Positions 51,844 through 63,110 of a stretch of DNA of 64,000 nt are shown here, piece after piece. The first letter of the stretch is position 1. The number at the start of each line of letters is the position of its first letter. A program made the position numbers and the translations under genes. The notes beneath the pieces were generated by a model that was not told the DNA's origin, searched no databases, and was given only the letters and a program-made list of their open reading frames with translations. This DNA is from Blasia pusilla (taxonomy: Eukaryota > Marchantiophyta > Marchantiopsida > Blasiales). The stretch spans positions 32,550,001 to 32,614,000 of the forward strand of contig CM114273.1 of NCBI GenBank assembly GCA_050084515.1. The letters are read 5' to 3'.

Positions 51844-52098
51844 TTGGCTCTAGAAGAGGAGGAGATTGAGTTAGAGGAAATCATTAAATTTGAAGAAATT
51901 TTGAGAAAGCAAGAAGAAGAGTGTGCCCAACATTACATTCATGAGGCTATTGCTACTCTAAATGAGAAACAAAGATGGCTTGAAGGGGCCAGAGCATTAG
52001 CTTATTGGCAGGAATGTATTTGGGAAGAAGTATGTGCAACCTATATAAAGCGTCCACATTTGGAGGACAAGTGGTTGCACAGAAACCTGAAGGATTGA
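51844..52098 (+). CDS. Short acidic coiled-coil ORF inside the CACTA element
   Basis: 84 residues, opening at a TTG so the true start is uncertain (probably an exon). It is strongly Glu-rich and helical (EEEIELEEIIKFEEILRKQE), then YWQECIWEEVCATYIKRPHL. I do not recognise the family. Glu-rich helices occur in many transposon accessory proteins. It ends with a stop at 52098. Confidence 0.3.
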   Translation: MALEEEEIELEEIIKFEEILRKQEEECAQHYIHEAIATLNEKQRWLEGARALAYWQECIWEEVCATYIKRPHLEDKWLHRNLKD

Positions 52099-52437
52099 TC
52101 TCCTAAGAAGTAAGTTAATTTGTAAAATACACATTATTTTTATATAAGGTGTAGACTCATAAGGTTGTAGATGTTTACGTGCAAGTCCATTTATCATTTT
52201 GGTTGTAATGAGAATAAGAATTCTCTTGGTATCAAAAGTTCCATGTGTTGTATCTCGGGGTCGTATATCAAAAGAGTAGTTCATACTTTTAAAGAACTTA
52301 ACAGGCTTGTTGTGGAGGTTCCAAGTGTACAACATGAAGCTTTTTAGTTGTATTCTCATGCTTCAAGTGTATTGCCCATGTCCTAAAAGATATGTTAGGA
52401 CTTTTGATTGTCGCTTGCCCCTATCTTAAACACAAAG

Positions 52438-52540
<103 letters not shown>

Positions 52541-53284
52541 CTTTATAAGTAGTTGTATTCTCATGTTCTAGTTATATTGTGGTTCAAGTGTATTGCCCAT
52601 GTCTTAAACACAAAGCACATAGAGTAGATAGCAGAGAGCACAGAGAGTGAGAGAGATTGTACTGATTAATTAGTGTTTGTCATAGCCTTATGATCATAGA
52701 CCATGCATCCAAGTTGGACAGTCCTTGAGAGTGGGATCCTTCACAATATGGCTTATCATAGGTTAGAGCATAATCTAGAGACATTAGCAACATCTCAATG
52801 GCCTGAGCTGCTACCAGATAGGATTTTGTTGCTAAGAAGGAGGAATAGAGGAAAGAGTTTCTTGCATCAAACCATATACTGAGTAGATGTTTTGATATAC
52901 TACATCACAACTAGCCAAAGAGTTTTGCTATGTTCCCAACTAGCTATCATACGTGATCGGGATCCCCAATCATTACTTACCTTTGTATCTCATGATTTCT
53001 GTGCAGGAGATAAAGTAGTGACTAGAGATTTCTCTCGGCCCCATCAGCATAGAAGGTGCAAGAGTATTGAATTGGTCGTGTTTCTAGGTAACAGAAATTA
53101 ATCATTTATGTATTCTTCTTTTCTTTGGGTGGAAGGATCTATCCTTATCCTAAACACAAAGAGAGAAAGAGAGAGAGACCAGCTTAGGAATGTGTTGAAC
53201 AACGTACTCAGGTGTTTCATAATAGCAATATCAATATCAATCCTCCTATGCTCTGTGTGTTATGAATTTTGCACAAGAGACCAA

Positions 53285-53554
53285 GTAGTGACTATACATA
53301 GTGTTCATCACATAGAGACACTCGCCATGTCATTGGCTATGGACTTGTATCAAGCCTGGCACGAAAAGATAAGTTCCACGGGAAGGACATCCCTACGAGG
53401 TATTACGTATTGCTTTGAAAAATCTGCTATTGAACCTGATTTCAAATTATGGCAGCCAAACAAAGAAGATGATCCACCACATTTAGTTTTGGGTGATGCG
53501 GTAGGATCATTGGTATTGTGGCGTGAAATCAACCTGAAGAAGAGGATTGATTGA
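53285..53554 (+). CDS. Putative C-terminal exon in CACTA element with GDAVGSLVLW motif
   Basis: The end of a 148-residue frame has a coding-like part, MSLAMDLYQAWHEKISSTGR through LVLGDAVGSLVLWREINLKK and a stop. The GDAVGS.VLW signature is like the GDAFGSSMLW block of the minus-strand gene at 1415-1690, so both may share the DUF8039/En-Spm-associated C-terminal module. The upstream 53108-53285 part of the frame does not look coding. Function unknown. Confidence 0.35.
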   Translation, partial: VVTIHSVHHIETLAMSLAMDLYQAWHEKISSTGRTSLRGITYCFEKSAIEPDFKLWQPNKEDDPPHLVLGDAVGSLVLWREINLKKRID

Positions 53555-53929
53555 TTTTGATTATGTGACAATATAAGACTATTTTTGTAAACATATCATG
53601 AAGAACATATATGACTTGCTTTCTTTTGATTTGGAGTAAAAGCTGTTTTTTCTTTCATTTTACATGATGAGGCTTTGAAGTTGATTAATGTTGGTTGAAT
53701 GTTCAAGTTTATTTTACACGTTTTTAATCACGTGTCCTTCTCCAATTCTAGGTCAAGATGGATTTGGGTTTGTTGTGTTAGATTCATTGCTTACAACATC
53801 TTCATTATGAGCTTACCTGAATGTAACTTATGACTACAACTTTGATCTGGGTTCATGATATTTAGCAATGTCCCTAGATATTTTCTTGCTGGTTGCCATC
53901 TTCTTGAATGTCTGTTATGATTGGCTCTT

Positions 53930-54760
53930 TCTTTAACCAATCCCAAATAGTCCCCCATAGACACATCATGACTGGAATTAGTAACTCAAAACATATATTA
54001 GATCATGATGTAAGTCATTGCATCATCATACCTTAGTCATTTCATGACTCTTTAATCACAATTTGACTTATCCCCTCAGTCACGTCATGATCAACACCAA
54101 TCCTTTACTCATAGTGTCAATCAATATGTAACTACATTTGGCATAAAATAAATTAATCAAATGTCAACACTTAAATATTATAAATGAATGTACATCATTA
54201 CATGACTCTAGAATCTTTCACAAGTAAATATATTCTGAATTCACATGGCTCCGTGAGTAATAAGAGACAATTATTTTAGTCATTCAATGACTACTCATGA
54301 CTAGCCTAAGTCATAAGAGACAATCATTTTAGTTATTCAATGACTACTTATGACTAGTCTGAGTCACTTCACGACTAAAACCACTAACAATAATAATCAC
54401 AATGGGCCTTTTTATGACTTGAGTAGTCACAAATTTAAATTACTCTGAGTCATATAATGACTCACATTCAATTTTAACGTGATTACAATAATTGCACTGG
54501 TAACGTGGAATAAACATGTCAGATAAATGATGTGGAATTACACGTCAATGATGACATTTTTTTTGGTCGTTTTGTCTACGTCATGCATCTATTATGCAGG
54601 AGTCATGAGTCATTTATTCATGACTCATCAAATTTAATGACTCTAGTCATAGCATATATGACTTGTCTTTTAAGAGTGTTGGAGTCATGAGTCATTTGAA
54701 GTTATGGATTGTAATATATGACTCTGTGGAGTCATATTCTCTAGTCATAAAAAAATCATT
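53930..54760. promoter_or_regulatory. Right subterminal TGACT/AGTCA array of the CACTA element
   Basis: Dozens of TGACT or AGTCA words in both orientations over about 830 bp, ending next to the right terminal repeat. Much longer than the left array. Likely transposase-binding region by analogy with En/Spm. Confidence 0.6.
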
Positions 54761-54771
54761 TTCTTCTAGTG

Positions 54772-56006
54772 AAAGCATTAAGAACTATAGTTCCAAATCA
54801 CCTCTAACCCACTACCTATCCTCCAAAGCAATATGGTCCACTAAACGAGATTTTCTAGCTCTAGTAAAACTCCTATCTCCAAAATTGGATCTTATGAACC
54901 AATTCAAAGGAATTCCTAACCATAGTTCCAAATAATCTATGATCAAATGCCCAACCTTAAAAGAAATATCGTCATACTAGCTGTAGTCTTTTAGATATTT
55001 GATCTTACACCGGATTGTTCCTATTCAGTATAGCCCTCCAGTTGCCAATTAAAGGTTATGTTTTGGTTACAAAACGCCTTCACATGCCGGAATTGGATCT
55101 CAAGATCCAACTCAAAACCATTTAAGACTAAGAATGATTCCAAATCATTTCCACTTTGTGTGACTGTTAAAGATATAATCCAAACTTAGGTTATGATTCT
55201 ACATTTCTTTTTGAATAAATCTAAGAGTTCGCTTCTATGGCAAAGTCAAGTGAACTTCAAAATTGAAATTAATTCTGATTTTTCTAATCTCGTGAGTGTG
55301 AACATCCATTCCCCCAATGAAATTGATTGTCTTAATGTATAGAGATAGCACTATTTATGATTCAAGTACTAGACCCTTCGAGCCAACATATCTATCATGA
55401 TTGATAGTGATTAGAGGAGGAAAAATGTTTTAATTGAATACCTCAAATTTGGAACTCAAGTTCCAAATAAATGTAACAATATATCCATCAAGAAACTTCC
55501 ACAAAAAACACATCTAGAAAATTCCTTTACTCTTGAGCTTCCATTATCTTCGATACGTTACAATTCCCATTCTATGTACAAATGTACCTAAAATTTTCTA
55601 GTAGTGTTGCCACTTATTATCCTTTTTCACTTTTTTTTTCTCCAAAATCTTAAGAGGGTCTTTTCTATGGCAATGTTCATAATCTATTGCAGCTCAATCT
55701 ATCGAATAAAATCTCAAGTAATCTTATGGCATACAAAGTCCAACCAAACTTGCCTTCTTTCAAAGTCAACACAACTCGCATGAAATTCATTGGAGTTGTT
55801 TCTTCAAATTCATTAATAGCGTGTGAAATCTTTCATTGTTGGCTTTGTAATACTTCTTGTCTAAACTCTACAAGTCCACTCCCATTTGTGCCCCTTTTTG
55901 ATGATATAATTAAAGTGATGCATCCTCGATTGGTGTAGCTTGTAGTTCTCATTGTAATAAGAAGCAACTCCTCACTCAGTCACCTTGAAGCAATCTTCCT
56001 TAGACT
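54772..56006. other. Repeat-bearing intergenic DNA, no gene recognised
   Basis: Continues the repeat seen before 47,938 (AACTATAGTTCCAAAT, GATCTNAAGANCCAACTCAAA). Otherwise AT-rich. The frame at 55687-55938 has no family features. Confidence 0.45.
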
Positions 56007-58140
56007 TGTCACGATCGTTAGCATAGATCGATGGGATCTAGCAGAGCGTCTATACGAGTAGTGGTGGACAGGCCCAAGATGTCGAGGATGACCTGTTAAG
56101 GCCCAGGGAAACCTGAGAGAGCAGGTTTTTCCTTCGTTTCGGCTGATTTGGAGCCATATTGAAGAACTTACTATTTTAGGTAAGTACCATTTTGAGTATA
56201 TGATCAATTTTATATTTTTGGTAAGTGGCCCTTGATCTCCTACATCAAGTGAAGAGCCAAGGAGGTGACTTGGGATAATAGGTTACCATGGAGAGAGCTT
56301 GGGAGAGGGGAGGGATATACCTCAAGGAGAAAGAGCTCGAGAACTCATTCTCTCTTTGTTGAACCTCTTGGCATGAGGCGGTAGAGCTATGGTCTCTTGC
56401 CTTGTGAGTGTAACCCAAGCCTCTCATGAGGAGAGTGGGTTTGGTTTGATATGAGAGAGAGTGCACACCTTTGAGAGCTATGGTGTGAGATGGTGTAGAG
56501 AGAGATTGGATCTTACTTTACAATGAGAGAATGAGAGAGTGAGAGAGCTTCATGGGGGAGCTCGTTGGTCACTCGCTGTTTTTGCAGGTTGGGACCGTGC
56601 TCCCCGTTCAGCGGCTCATGGGAGTGCTCACTAGAGCAAGGGTTGCTTTGATTGTTCTTAGCATTTGCCAATTTTTTGTGTGGAAGAGTGGCATGCGGAA
56701 GCGCTGCCCAATTTCTGATAGGGATTGATTATGGGGGCGGGTTGCCCCATGCCGGTGCTTGGGCGCATCATGTTGCTTGCTGATTTGTATTTTTACAGGT
56801 TTTACATTTTGGTTGGGAGAAATCAGCGCGGAAGCGCTGCCAAATTTTTTGTAGGAGAAAGAGACATTGGGCTTTACGACAATCCCCGTCAATTTTTACT
56901 GGAATGTCCAATCCCAAATATTTTTTGACGCCGTCGTAGATCCTAAAGCTTTGCACGTTGTACAATAAATGGTGCACAATATTTAATTGTGAGTAAAAAG
57001 TTATGGTCAATCTTGCAAAATTGCCATTGCTAGGCAATTTTTAGGGTGAAATTGTTCAAACCCTAAACCAGCCGCCACCGTCAAAGTCACCGTCACCGAT
57101 CAACGGTCAACCGTCATCGTCGATGGTCAACCATCACAGTCAACGGTCTGTTGTCACCATCAACGGTCAACCGTCCACCGGCCACCGTCGGCCGTTGCTG
57201 TTGCCTAGCGTTGCTCAGAGCCGCATTTGGCCGTTGTCCACCCTTTGGTTGCCATAGCCGCCATTACGGAGTGGAGGGTCTTCCACGACGTTTGTTGATT
57301 CTCTGACTTGTGTTGCCACTACGAACTTTTTTTTGGCCGCCACCGTCATCAAAGTTTCGTCATCAACCAGTGACGGCAGATGACCTCTGGTTATGGTGTT
57401 TGAGTTTTGATTTCATGCTGCTATGTTGTGATTGGTAGCCACTCGACGACGATCGAGTACGGTGCCGTGACGCCTGTAGCCGCAACGCGCCGCCGATTGC
57501 CGTGTTGTGTCGCTCGTGGCCGCACCACACCGTCTCGATCGCGGAGTTGCACCATCATTGTGGAGTAAAGTGTGGGTTTATTGTTAATTGAGGAGGGTAT
57601 GACCCCGAGTGTCGGATCCCACCATCGAGGGCCGTGCCGTTCGTAGCCGTTTCATGCCTCTTGCAACGCCGCACTGTTCCACTAGAACCGCACTGTCTAT
57701 CAAGGAGTTTTGAGCAGCGTTAGTATGGGAGGAGTATGACTTGCTGATTGGAGGATTTGTCTCCACGACTGAGTTGGGGTTGAGATTTGCAATTGCCGAG
57801 GAGCAACATCGACATGTGTTCAGGTTACCCATTCTGGTCCTTTACCCTACACGCGTGAGGGATTCTGGGATTTGGGTAGTTTATTTGGGGATATTGGGTT
57901 GTGTGGATGCTGAGAGCATCATTTATGTATATGGTTTAGGGGACATAGACCTGTGTGGGATGTCTAGAGTTGAGGGTAGGTTGTCGATGAGATGATAGCC
58001 TGGTCGATTTGCCGCACCACGCCGCTTGTTGCCGCACATTACACGTCTCGGAGAGGGAGAGTGTAGATCGAGTGCCGCATGTTTGGGATGAGTGATTGAG
58101 GGATTACTCGCGAGGTTGAGAATGATCGTGTGAGAGGGGC
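56007..58140 (+). repeat. Element C 5' LTR plus long leader
   Basis: Aligns throughout with 33271-35362 of element B. The LTR end is not determined. The leader holds two direct copies of GCGGAAGCGCTGCC (56695 and 56829) and four 20-bp tandem units at 57106-57185. No clear tRNA primer-binding site was found. Confidence 0.7.
57106..57185 (+). repeat. 20-bp minisatellite, four units, in element C leader
   Basis: Units start at 57106, 57126, 57146 and 57166, each GTCAACCGTC-like. Element B has about two units at the matching place. Confidence 0.75.
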
Positions 58141-58914
58141 ATGAGGGCCAATACGGCATCCTTTCAGGATTTTGAGAGGCGAGGTAGTGGACCTGAGAGT
58201 AGCTCTAGAGGGTTTACCCGAAGTGGTGCGAGGTTTCGAGGATCTCCACGTGAGAGACCACCTCTATCTCCTTCTATGTCGTCTTCATACGAGGGGGAGC
58301 GTGTAGAGGATTTTGTGAGCACATTGCCACACATTGTGAGTGGTCCTACCAGTTGGGTGTACGAGATGGACGATCGAGGTAGAGAACCGCGTAGGTTTTC
58401 ATGTGAAGTAGGCACGATTGAGTTGCACCATTTCATAACAGAGTTCAGGAGTTGGTGCGACTCTCAGCGGGCCAGGAACTCTAGAGAGTTCAACCCATTT
58501 ACAACATGGAACGGTATGTTCCAACATTTAGAGGGGGCGCCCATGGACGATTACCATGAGTTCTCTCAGAGATATGCACGTCAAATCGAGGCGTGGAGGC
58601 TCTACTATGACCCACACTATGTGTCATGGATGGAGCCGTTCCCAGATGAGGAGGAGGAGTCAGGAGAGGCTACTTCCTCTTCCACTAGTGATGTTTTAGG
58701 AGGAGTCACTCGCGTTGGAGCAGTTGCACCTTCTAGTCGGGTTCGTCCCAGGTTCAACCCCACGGTTGAGTTCTTTGCTGAGTTGAGGGCGAGCTACCAG
58801 GGGGTACGGACGGAGAAGTTTCAGAGCATCCACGACTTCCTGAGGCGCCCAGGTGAGAGTTTGCGTGAGGCTTACACTTGTTTGCGCCCGTTGATCAACG
58901 TCACTCAGAGATGA
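58141..58914 (+). pseudogene. Element C Gag, N-terminal and capsid part
   Basis: 257 residues from MRANTASFQDFERRGSG. Arg/Ser-rich N-terminus, then FRSWCDSQ, FNPFTTWNGMFQHLEG, YARQIEAWRLYYDPHY and a capsid-like core VEFFAELRASYQGVRTEKF, RRPGESLREAYTCLRPL. This is the long retrotransposon Gag-type segment that packages element RNA. It stops at 58914, after which homology continues past further stops. An ATG in good context, matching B and A, supports the start. Confidence 0.8.
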
Positions 58915-59600
58915 TAGAGGCTCACGCTATCCAGTCATGGTACGCGATGCTGGACCAGACCTTGCAAACACGGGTGCGGTAGGGGGTGCTTCTTAGAACA
59001 CCTCCCCTATGTTGAGAGATGTTTTAAGGACCTCCGAGAACATTGAGCGCAACATGGTGGAGGAGAGCGTAGCCACCATGGGTTCTGGGCAAGAGCACTC
59101 ACAATTTTCTGCACTACTTGTGCAGCGTGGACTCCGCGATAGGTCGATTGTGGCACCACGAGCCTAGAGAGGATACAGGGAGGCCATGCCATAGAGACCT
59201 GCTGCTTCATATGCGGCTCAGCAGTAGCCGCCTACTATTACTTGTTGGTCATGTGGTGGATCCCATCATCAGCGCGATTGCACTCGTCAAGGTCATGGAC
59301 GTGTGCCTCAGTATGGAGGAGGAGATGGTGCTGCACTAGGAGGTTATCAGTGTGACTATTGTCAGAGGTATGGTCATACACGCGCCAGGTGTTTCATTTT
59401 ACATCCTCAGTTACGTCCGGACCGAGGGCCAGAGAGGGCACCAGAGCGAGTAGCCGGTCCTGGTGGGCCTAGAGATCGTGCACCAGGTGGTCCCGTTTGG
59501 GGACGAGGAGCTGGAGTTGCTCGACAGGGTGGTAGAGCTACCCGTGGAGGAGCCATAGAGTTGTGACCGCGTGGAGCAGCCGTAGAGTTGGATCCACAAT
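58915..59600 (+). pseudogene. Element C Gag C-terminus with CCHC zinc knuckle
   Basis: After several stops and frame changes, the frame at 59303-59566 contains CDYCQRYGHTRARC, a CX2CX4HX4C knuckle (Cys codons 59351, 59360, 59390; His 59375). This is the nucleic-acid-binding motif of Gag. An Arg/Gly/Pro-rich linker follows. The coiled-coil stretch present in B is missing, so a deletion of about 200 bases is inferred near 59560. Confidence 0.78.
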
Positions 59601-59699
59601 GAGGAAAAGCCAGGAAATAGACTAGGCTTCCTCAGTCTTTCACGTTGTCCAAGGCGATGAGGACCCTATCGATGGGTCCTGATCAGAGTTCATGAAGAG

Positions 59700-60045
59700 T
59701 TGGTGATGTTGTTGGTATGCAAGCACGGAGGGCGATGGGAGAAGCGAGTGCGACGACTGCCATTGTTGATGCTCAAGAGGGGCATGTGTCGAGCACGTTG
59801 TTGGGGGCAGCCACCATTATGTACCGCGATCCTTTATTTTCTACTTCCGATGTTATGACGTTGGGGGGTATGCCTGCCGAGGCTTTTCGGCTGGCCGCTA
59901 TGCTATGTGAGCGTGGAGTTGGAGTTCTTGCATCACATTCAAAGGTAATTGCAGAGGAGGTGATGGACCTGCCCCTGGAACGGATGCTTGGGCTGTCCAC
60001 GTCAGTTTCATGGCAAGCTGCGGCTGCTAGGATGGCGTAGATGCC
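59700..60045 (+). pseudogene. Element C linker/protease N-terminal region
   Basis: An open frame (59717-60040) starting VQARRAMGEASATT matches the equivalent segment of B (31116-31592), with LLGAATIMYRDPLF and ERGVGVLASHSKVI. No known domain was recognised. It may fold as part of the protease or a spacer. It ends in TAG where B reads Glu-Met. Confidence 0.5.
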
Positions 60046-60059
60046 CTCTAGACCCGCGG

Positions 60060-60453
60060 TAGAGCGTGCCATGGCTTCTCTTGGTGTTGTGTTGCTCGAT
60101 AACCGAGGAGAGGTCTTATAGTTGGTGAGTCCCGGAAGTAGAGCTCGTAGCTTTTGCTCGATTCAGAAGCGCAACCCGTGATGTTGGGGAAAGCATCATT
60201 TAGAGGATTGGGCTTGATAAGAGCCGATGTGGAGCGTTGTCCATTCAAGATATAGACATCCTTGGGTGGAGCGAGTACCACACAATATATCACCCGACAG
60301 GAGGTCGTGGTGAAGATTCGCCCGGGACATCCTACAGATGAGTCCGTGGTGCAAGCCAAGGCGATAGTGACTGATGTAGAGTCTTACGACGTCTTGGTTG
60401 GTGGAGCAGTGTTATACCCAATGGGGTTTGCTCTGGATTATTGGAAGGAGTGA
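60060..60453 (+). pseudogene. Element C retropepsin-like protease, catalytic Gly changed
   Basis: The active-site region reads LLDSEAQPVMLGKA (GAT at 60160, GAA at 60166): DSGA has become DSEA by one G-to-A change. Then come one stop (TAG, about 60256), ITRQEVVVKIRPGHP and VESYDVLVGGAVLYPMGFALDY. The order and length fit the gypsy protease. Inactive as it stands. Confidence 0.75.
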
Positions 60454-60819
60454 GCGTCCTACAGACCAGGATGGCAGTCAGGTGATGGGCGCCTTAGCTC
60501 ATTATCCATTCGATTCATAGGTGCAGTGATTGAGCAACGGCTAGTAGAGATGGCGACCTTAGTAGCATTTAGCAGTGCCATCACTTGGCCTAGTGGTTTG
60601 ATTGAGGAACATGTCCATGCAGAGGATACTCCTGTTCTTGACATTTCTATGGAGATGAGTGTTATGGTAACCGCATCATTCTGTGGAGGAGAGGTGCCGC
60701 TGTGGGGCTCGACTGAGGAGCTTCGACGATTGGCAGATGAGCATGTGCAGATCGCGTAGAGCGAGGCGTTTGCACCAGAGCGTGACGGGTCTGAGGAACC
60801 CGATGTAGCAAGGAGTGCT

Positions 60820-61830
60820 ATGATGACACCCTTAGATACCACACCCATTTTGTGGTGTATCCCGGAGGAGGGTATTCGAGTGTTAGATCTCTTTGGAGGG
60901 ATTAGCACCGAGGTAGCTGCTCTTTTGCAGGCCGGAGTGCGAGTACAACAGTACCTGAATGTGGAGAGTGATGATGTTGCAAGGCGCGTCTCACTACGAC
61001 ATGTGGCGCAATTACGCCTATGTTTTCCCGACTTATTGTCGGCATCCGCGATACAGGGGTACCAGAGTTCCCTACCAAGGGGGTGCATGACTTAGAGCGA
61101 GTAGGGACCATTGATTTGGTCATTCCCGGTTGGCCATCTTAGGGCCAATTGAGTGCTGGACGAGGCAGCGGGTTGGCTAACACTCGATCCTGGTTGTTTT
61201 CGGAGATGTTGAGGGTCTTACCGTAGTTGCAGCAGCACCAATCTCTTTCTCCAGCCTACATTCTAGAGAATGTGCTGATCTAAGGAGACTCTAGGTCACG
61301 GGTGGTGACAAGTGCTCATCAGGTGCGTGCCTGGATTGGCCCTACAATGTTCTTGGATGCGGAAAGTGTAGGTTCTAGAGCCCATCGCCCGCATCTATGG
61401 TGGACCAACTTGGTGCCCCATGCGGTGTTACGGAGGGCGTATGTGAGAGTGGAGCGCCCCTCCCATTTGTTAGTGGATTCCATTCTAGATCCAAGTTGTC
61501 GCTCACAGGCAGTGAGGCACGATGATTGACCACCACTGACTATGGTCAACAGGGTAGGTAGGCCGCGGGCAGCCTTTCCCACGTTTGTGAGTTTTCCCGC
61601 TTCTTATGCATACAAGGAGGCCGGTCCTGGCTTGGTTTGGGATGACTAGGTTCAGAGGTTAGTGGAGCCCAACATCGATGAGAGAGAGCGGGCGATGGGA
61701 TTTCCCACAAGAGTAACGGTAGTACCATCAATATCAGAGGCATCACAACACCATGTCTTGGGTCAGGCGATGGACCTGAACTGCTTGACATGGATCCTCA
61801 GCTTGGGAGTGGCTGAGCAGCGTTGGATGA
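60820..61830 (+). pseudogene. Element C DNA cytosine-5 methyltransferase-like domain
   Basis: Motif I is IRVLDLFGGIST, then YLNVESDDVARRVSLRHV. Motif IV is LVIPGWPS, a stop, then GQLSAGRGS: Ser (61137-61139) replaces the catalytic Cys and TAG (61140-61142) follows. Next come LFSEMLRVLP, motif VI YILENV, motif VIII-like GSRAHRPHLWWTNL, a TRD-like segment, ERERAMGFPTRV and motif X VLGQAMDLNCLTWI. All motifs appear in canonical C5-MTase order. Expected to be catalytically dead. It lies between protease and RT, as in A. Confidence 0.82.
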
Positions 61831-62378
61831 GATCGCGAAAGATCGCAGCGGTTGCGTTGGTGAGCCCCATGCGTACCGAGACAGTGGAGGCAATGGTTAG
61901 GGGCAAGACCCAAGGAGATCTACACACCAGGGGAGATCAGGAGAGACACCCTTGGACTTCTTGGGATGTTTTGCAAGTACGCGAGTAGATGATAGCCACA
62001 GCATCGAGCGTGGTTCCGGGCACTGCACGTGGAGGAGATCAGAGTTTGTAGTTGGTTGTAGGAGAGCGGCTGAGTGTTGTTGTTCGAGATAGAGTTGCAC
62101 CATAGCAACCACTGATACCCGCGCCGGAGAGTCCTACCGTAGTCACGATGGAGACTTGAGAGCCAGATATGGGCCCTAAGTTGACAGGAGGAGAGCGGCG
62201 CCGAATACATCAGTTCCTCAGGAGTTATTAGAGTTGCTTCGCATTTAGCATGGAGGATTTGGGTACGCTGAAGGGACCGGGGATCCGCATTGAGTTTTTG
62301 AGTGATACACCGATCTTCCGATGACCCTACAGGTACAGTCATATGGAGAGGGCTTTGATTTAGAGTAGGAGCCAGGAC

Positions 62379-63110
62379 TTGGTCGGAAGAGGACTAGTAG
62401 AGATGTCGTATGGGGAGTATGCATTTGCCACTATCATGCCCGCCAAGAAGGATGTGCATAGCAACTGGACGCATAGGCGGATGTGTGGGGATTATCGACC
62501 TATCAATCGGCAGACGAAGTCCGATAGGTATGCCATGCCCACCCCTGAGGAGATCTTTGATGCGATTGGTCACGCAAAGGTTTTAAGTTCATTGGATTTG
62601 CGAGCCGGATACCATGAGCTACCTATCAGATTGGAGGATAGGCAGAAGACAACATTTTGGGGCATCGATCCTCACGGGAAGGATTCTTTGTACCTGTGGC
62701 GGTTCTTACCATTTGGGTTAAAGAACGCCCCGGCTGAGTTTCAGAGGGTCATGGATAGGATCTTGGCTGGTCTGGATGTTGCTAGGTGTTATATTGATGA
62801 CATCGTAGTCTTTAACGCCACGGTTGAGGAGCATGAGCGATATCTAGAGGAGGTGTTTTGACGATTGCAATTACATGGGTTGAAGCTACATCCAAGCAAG
62901 TGCAAGTTCTTCTACGACCAGATTGAATACTTGGGTCATACGATATACCTAGGGGGCCTTGGTGTTCAATAGAAAAAGTTAGAGGCTATCTCACGCATTC
63001 CACGCCCTAAAGATGTGAGCCGTGTTCGCGCATTCATGGGATTGGCGAACTTATATCGGCGGTACGTCAAGGGACTCAGTTCGATTGCGAAGTCGCTAAC
63101 CTTGTTGACC
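62379..63110 (+). pseudogene. Element C reverse transcriptase (gypsy)
   Basis: The main frame 62379-62861 has RRMCGDYRPINRQT, SSLDLRAGYHELPI, LPFGLKNAPAEFQRVMD and catalytic YIDD (62790-62801). Homology continues after a stop at 62859 through LHPSKCKFF, EYLGHTI and the RT-RNase H connection RVRAFMGLANLYRRYVKG. Catalytic residues of this RT part are intact although the polyprotein is not. Confidence 0.9.

Noticed and set aside
56740-58140. tRNA primer-binding site for element C
   Set aside because: No convincing initiator-Met-type TGGTATCAGAGC or other tRNA complement was found, so the LTR end is left open.
58164-58436. Minus-strand frame over element C Gag
   Set aside because: Antisense to a clear Gag frame.
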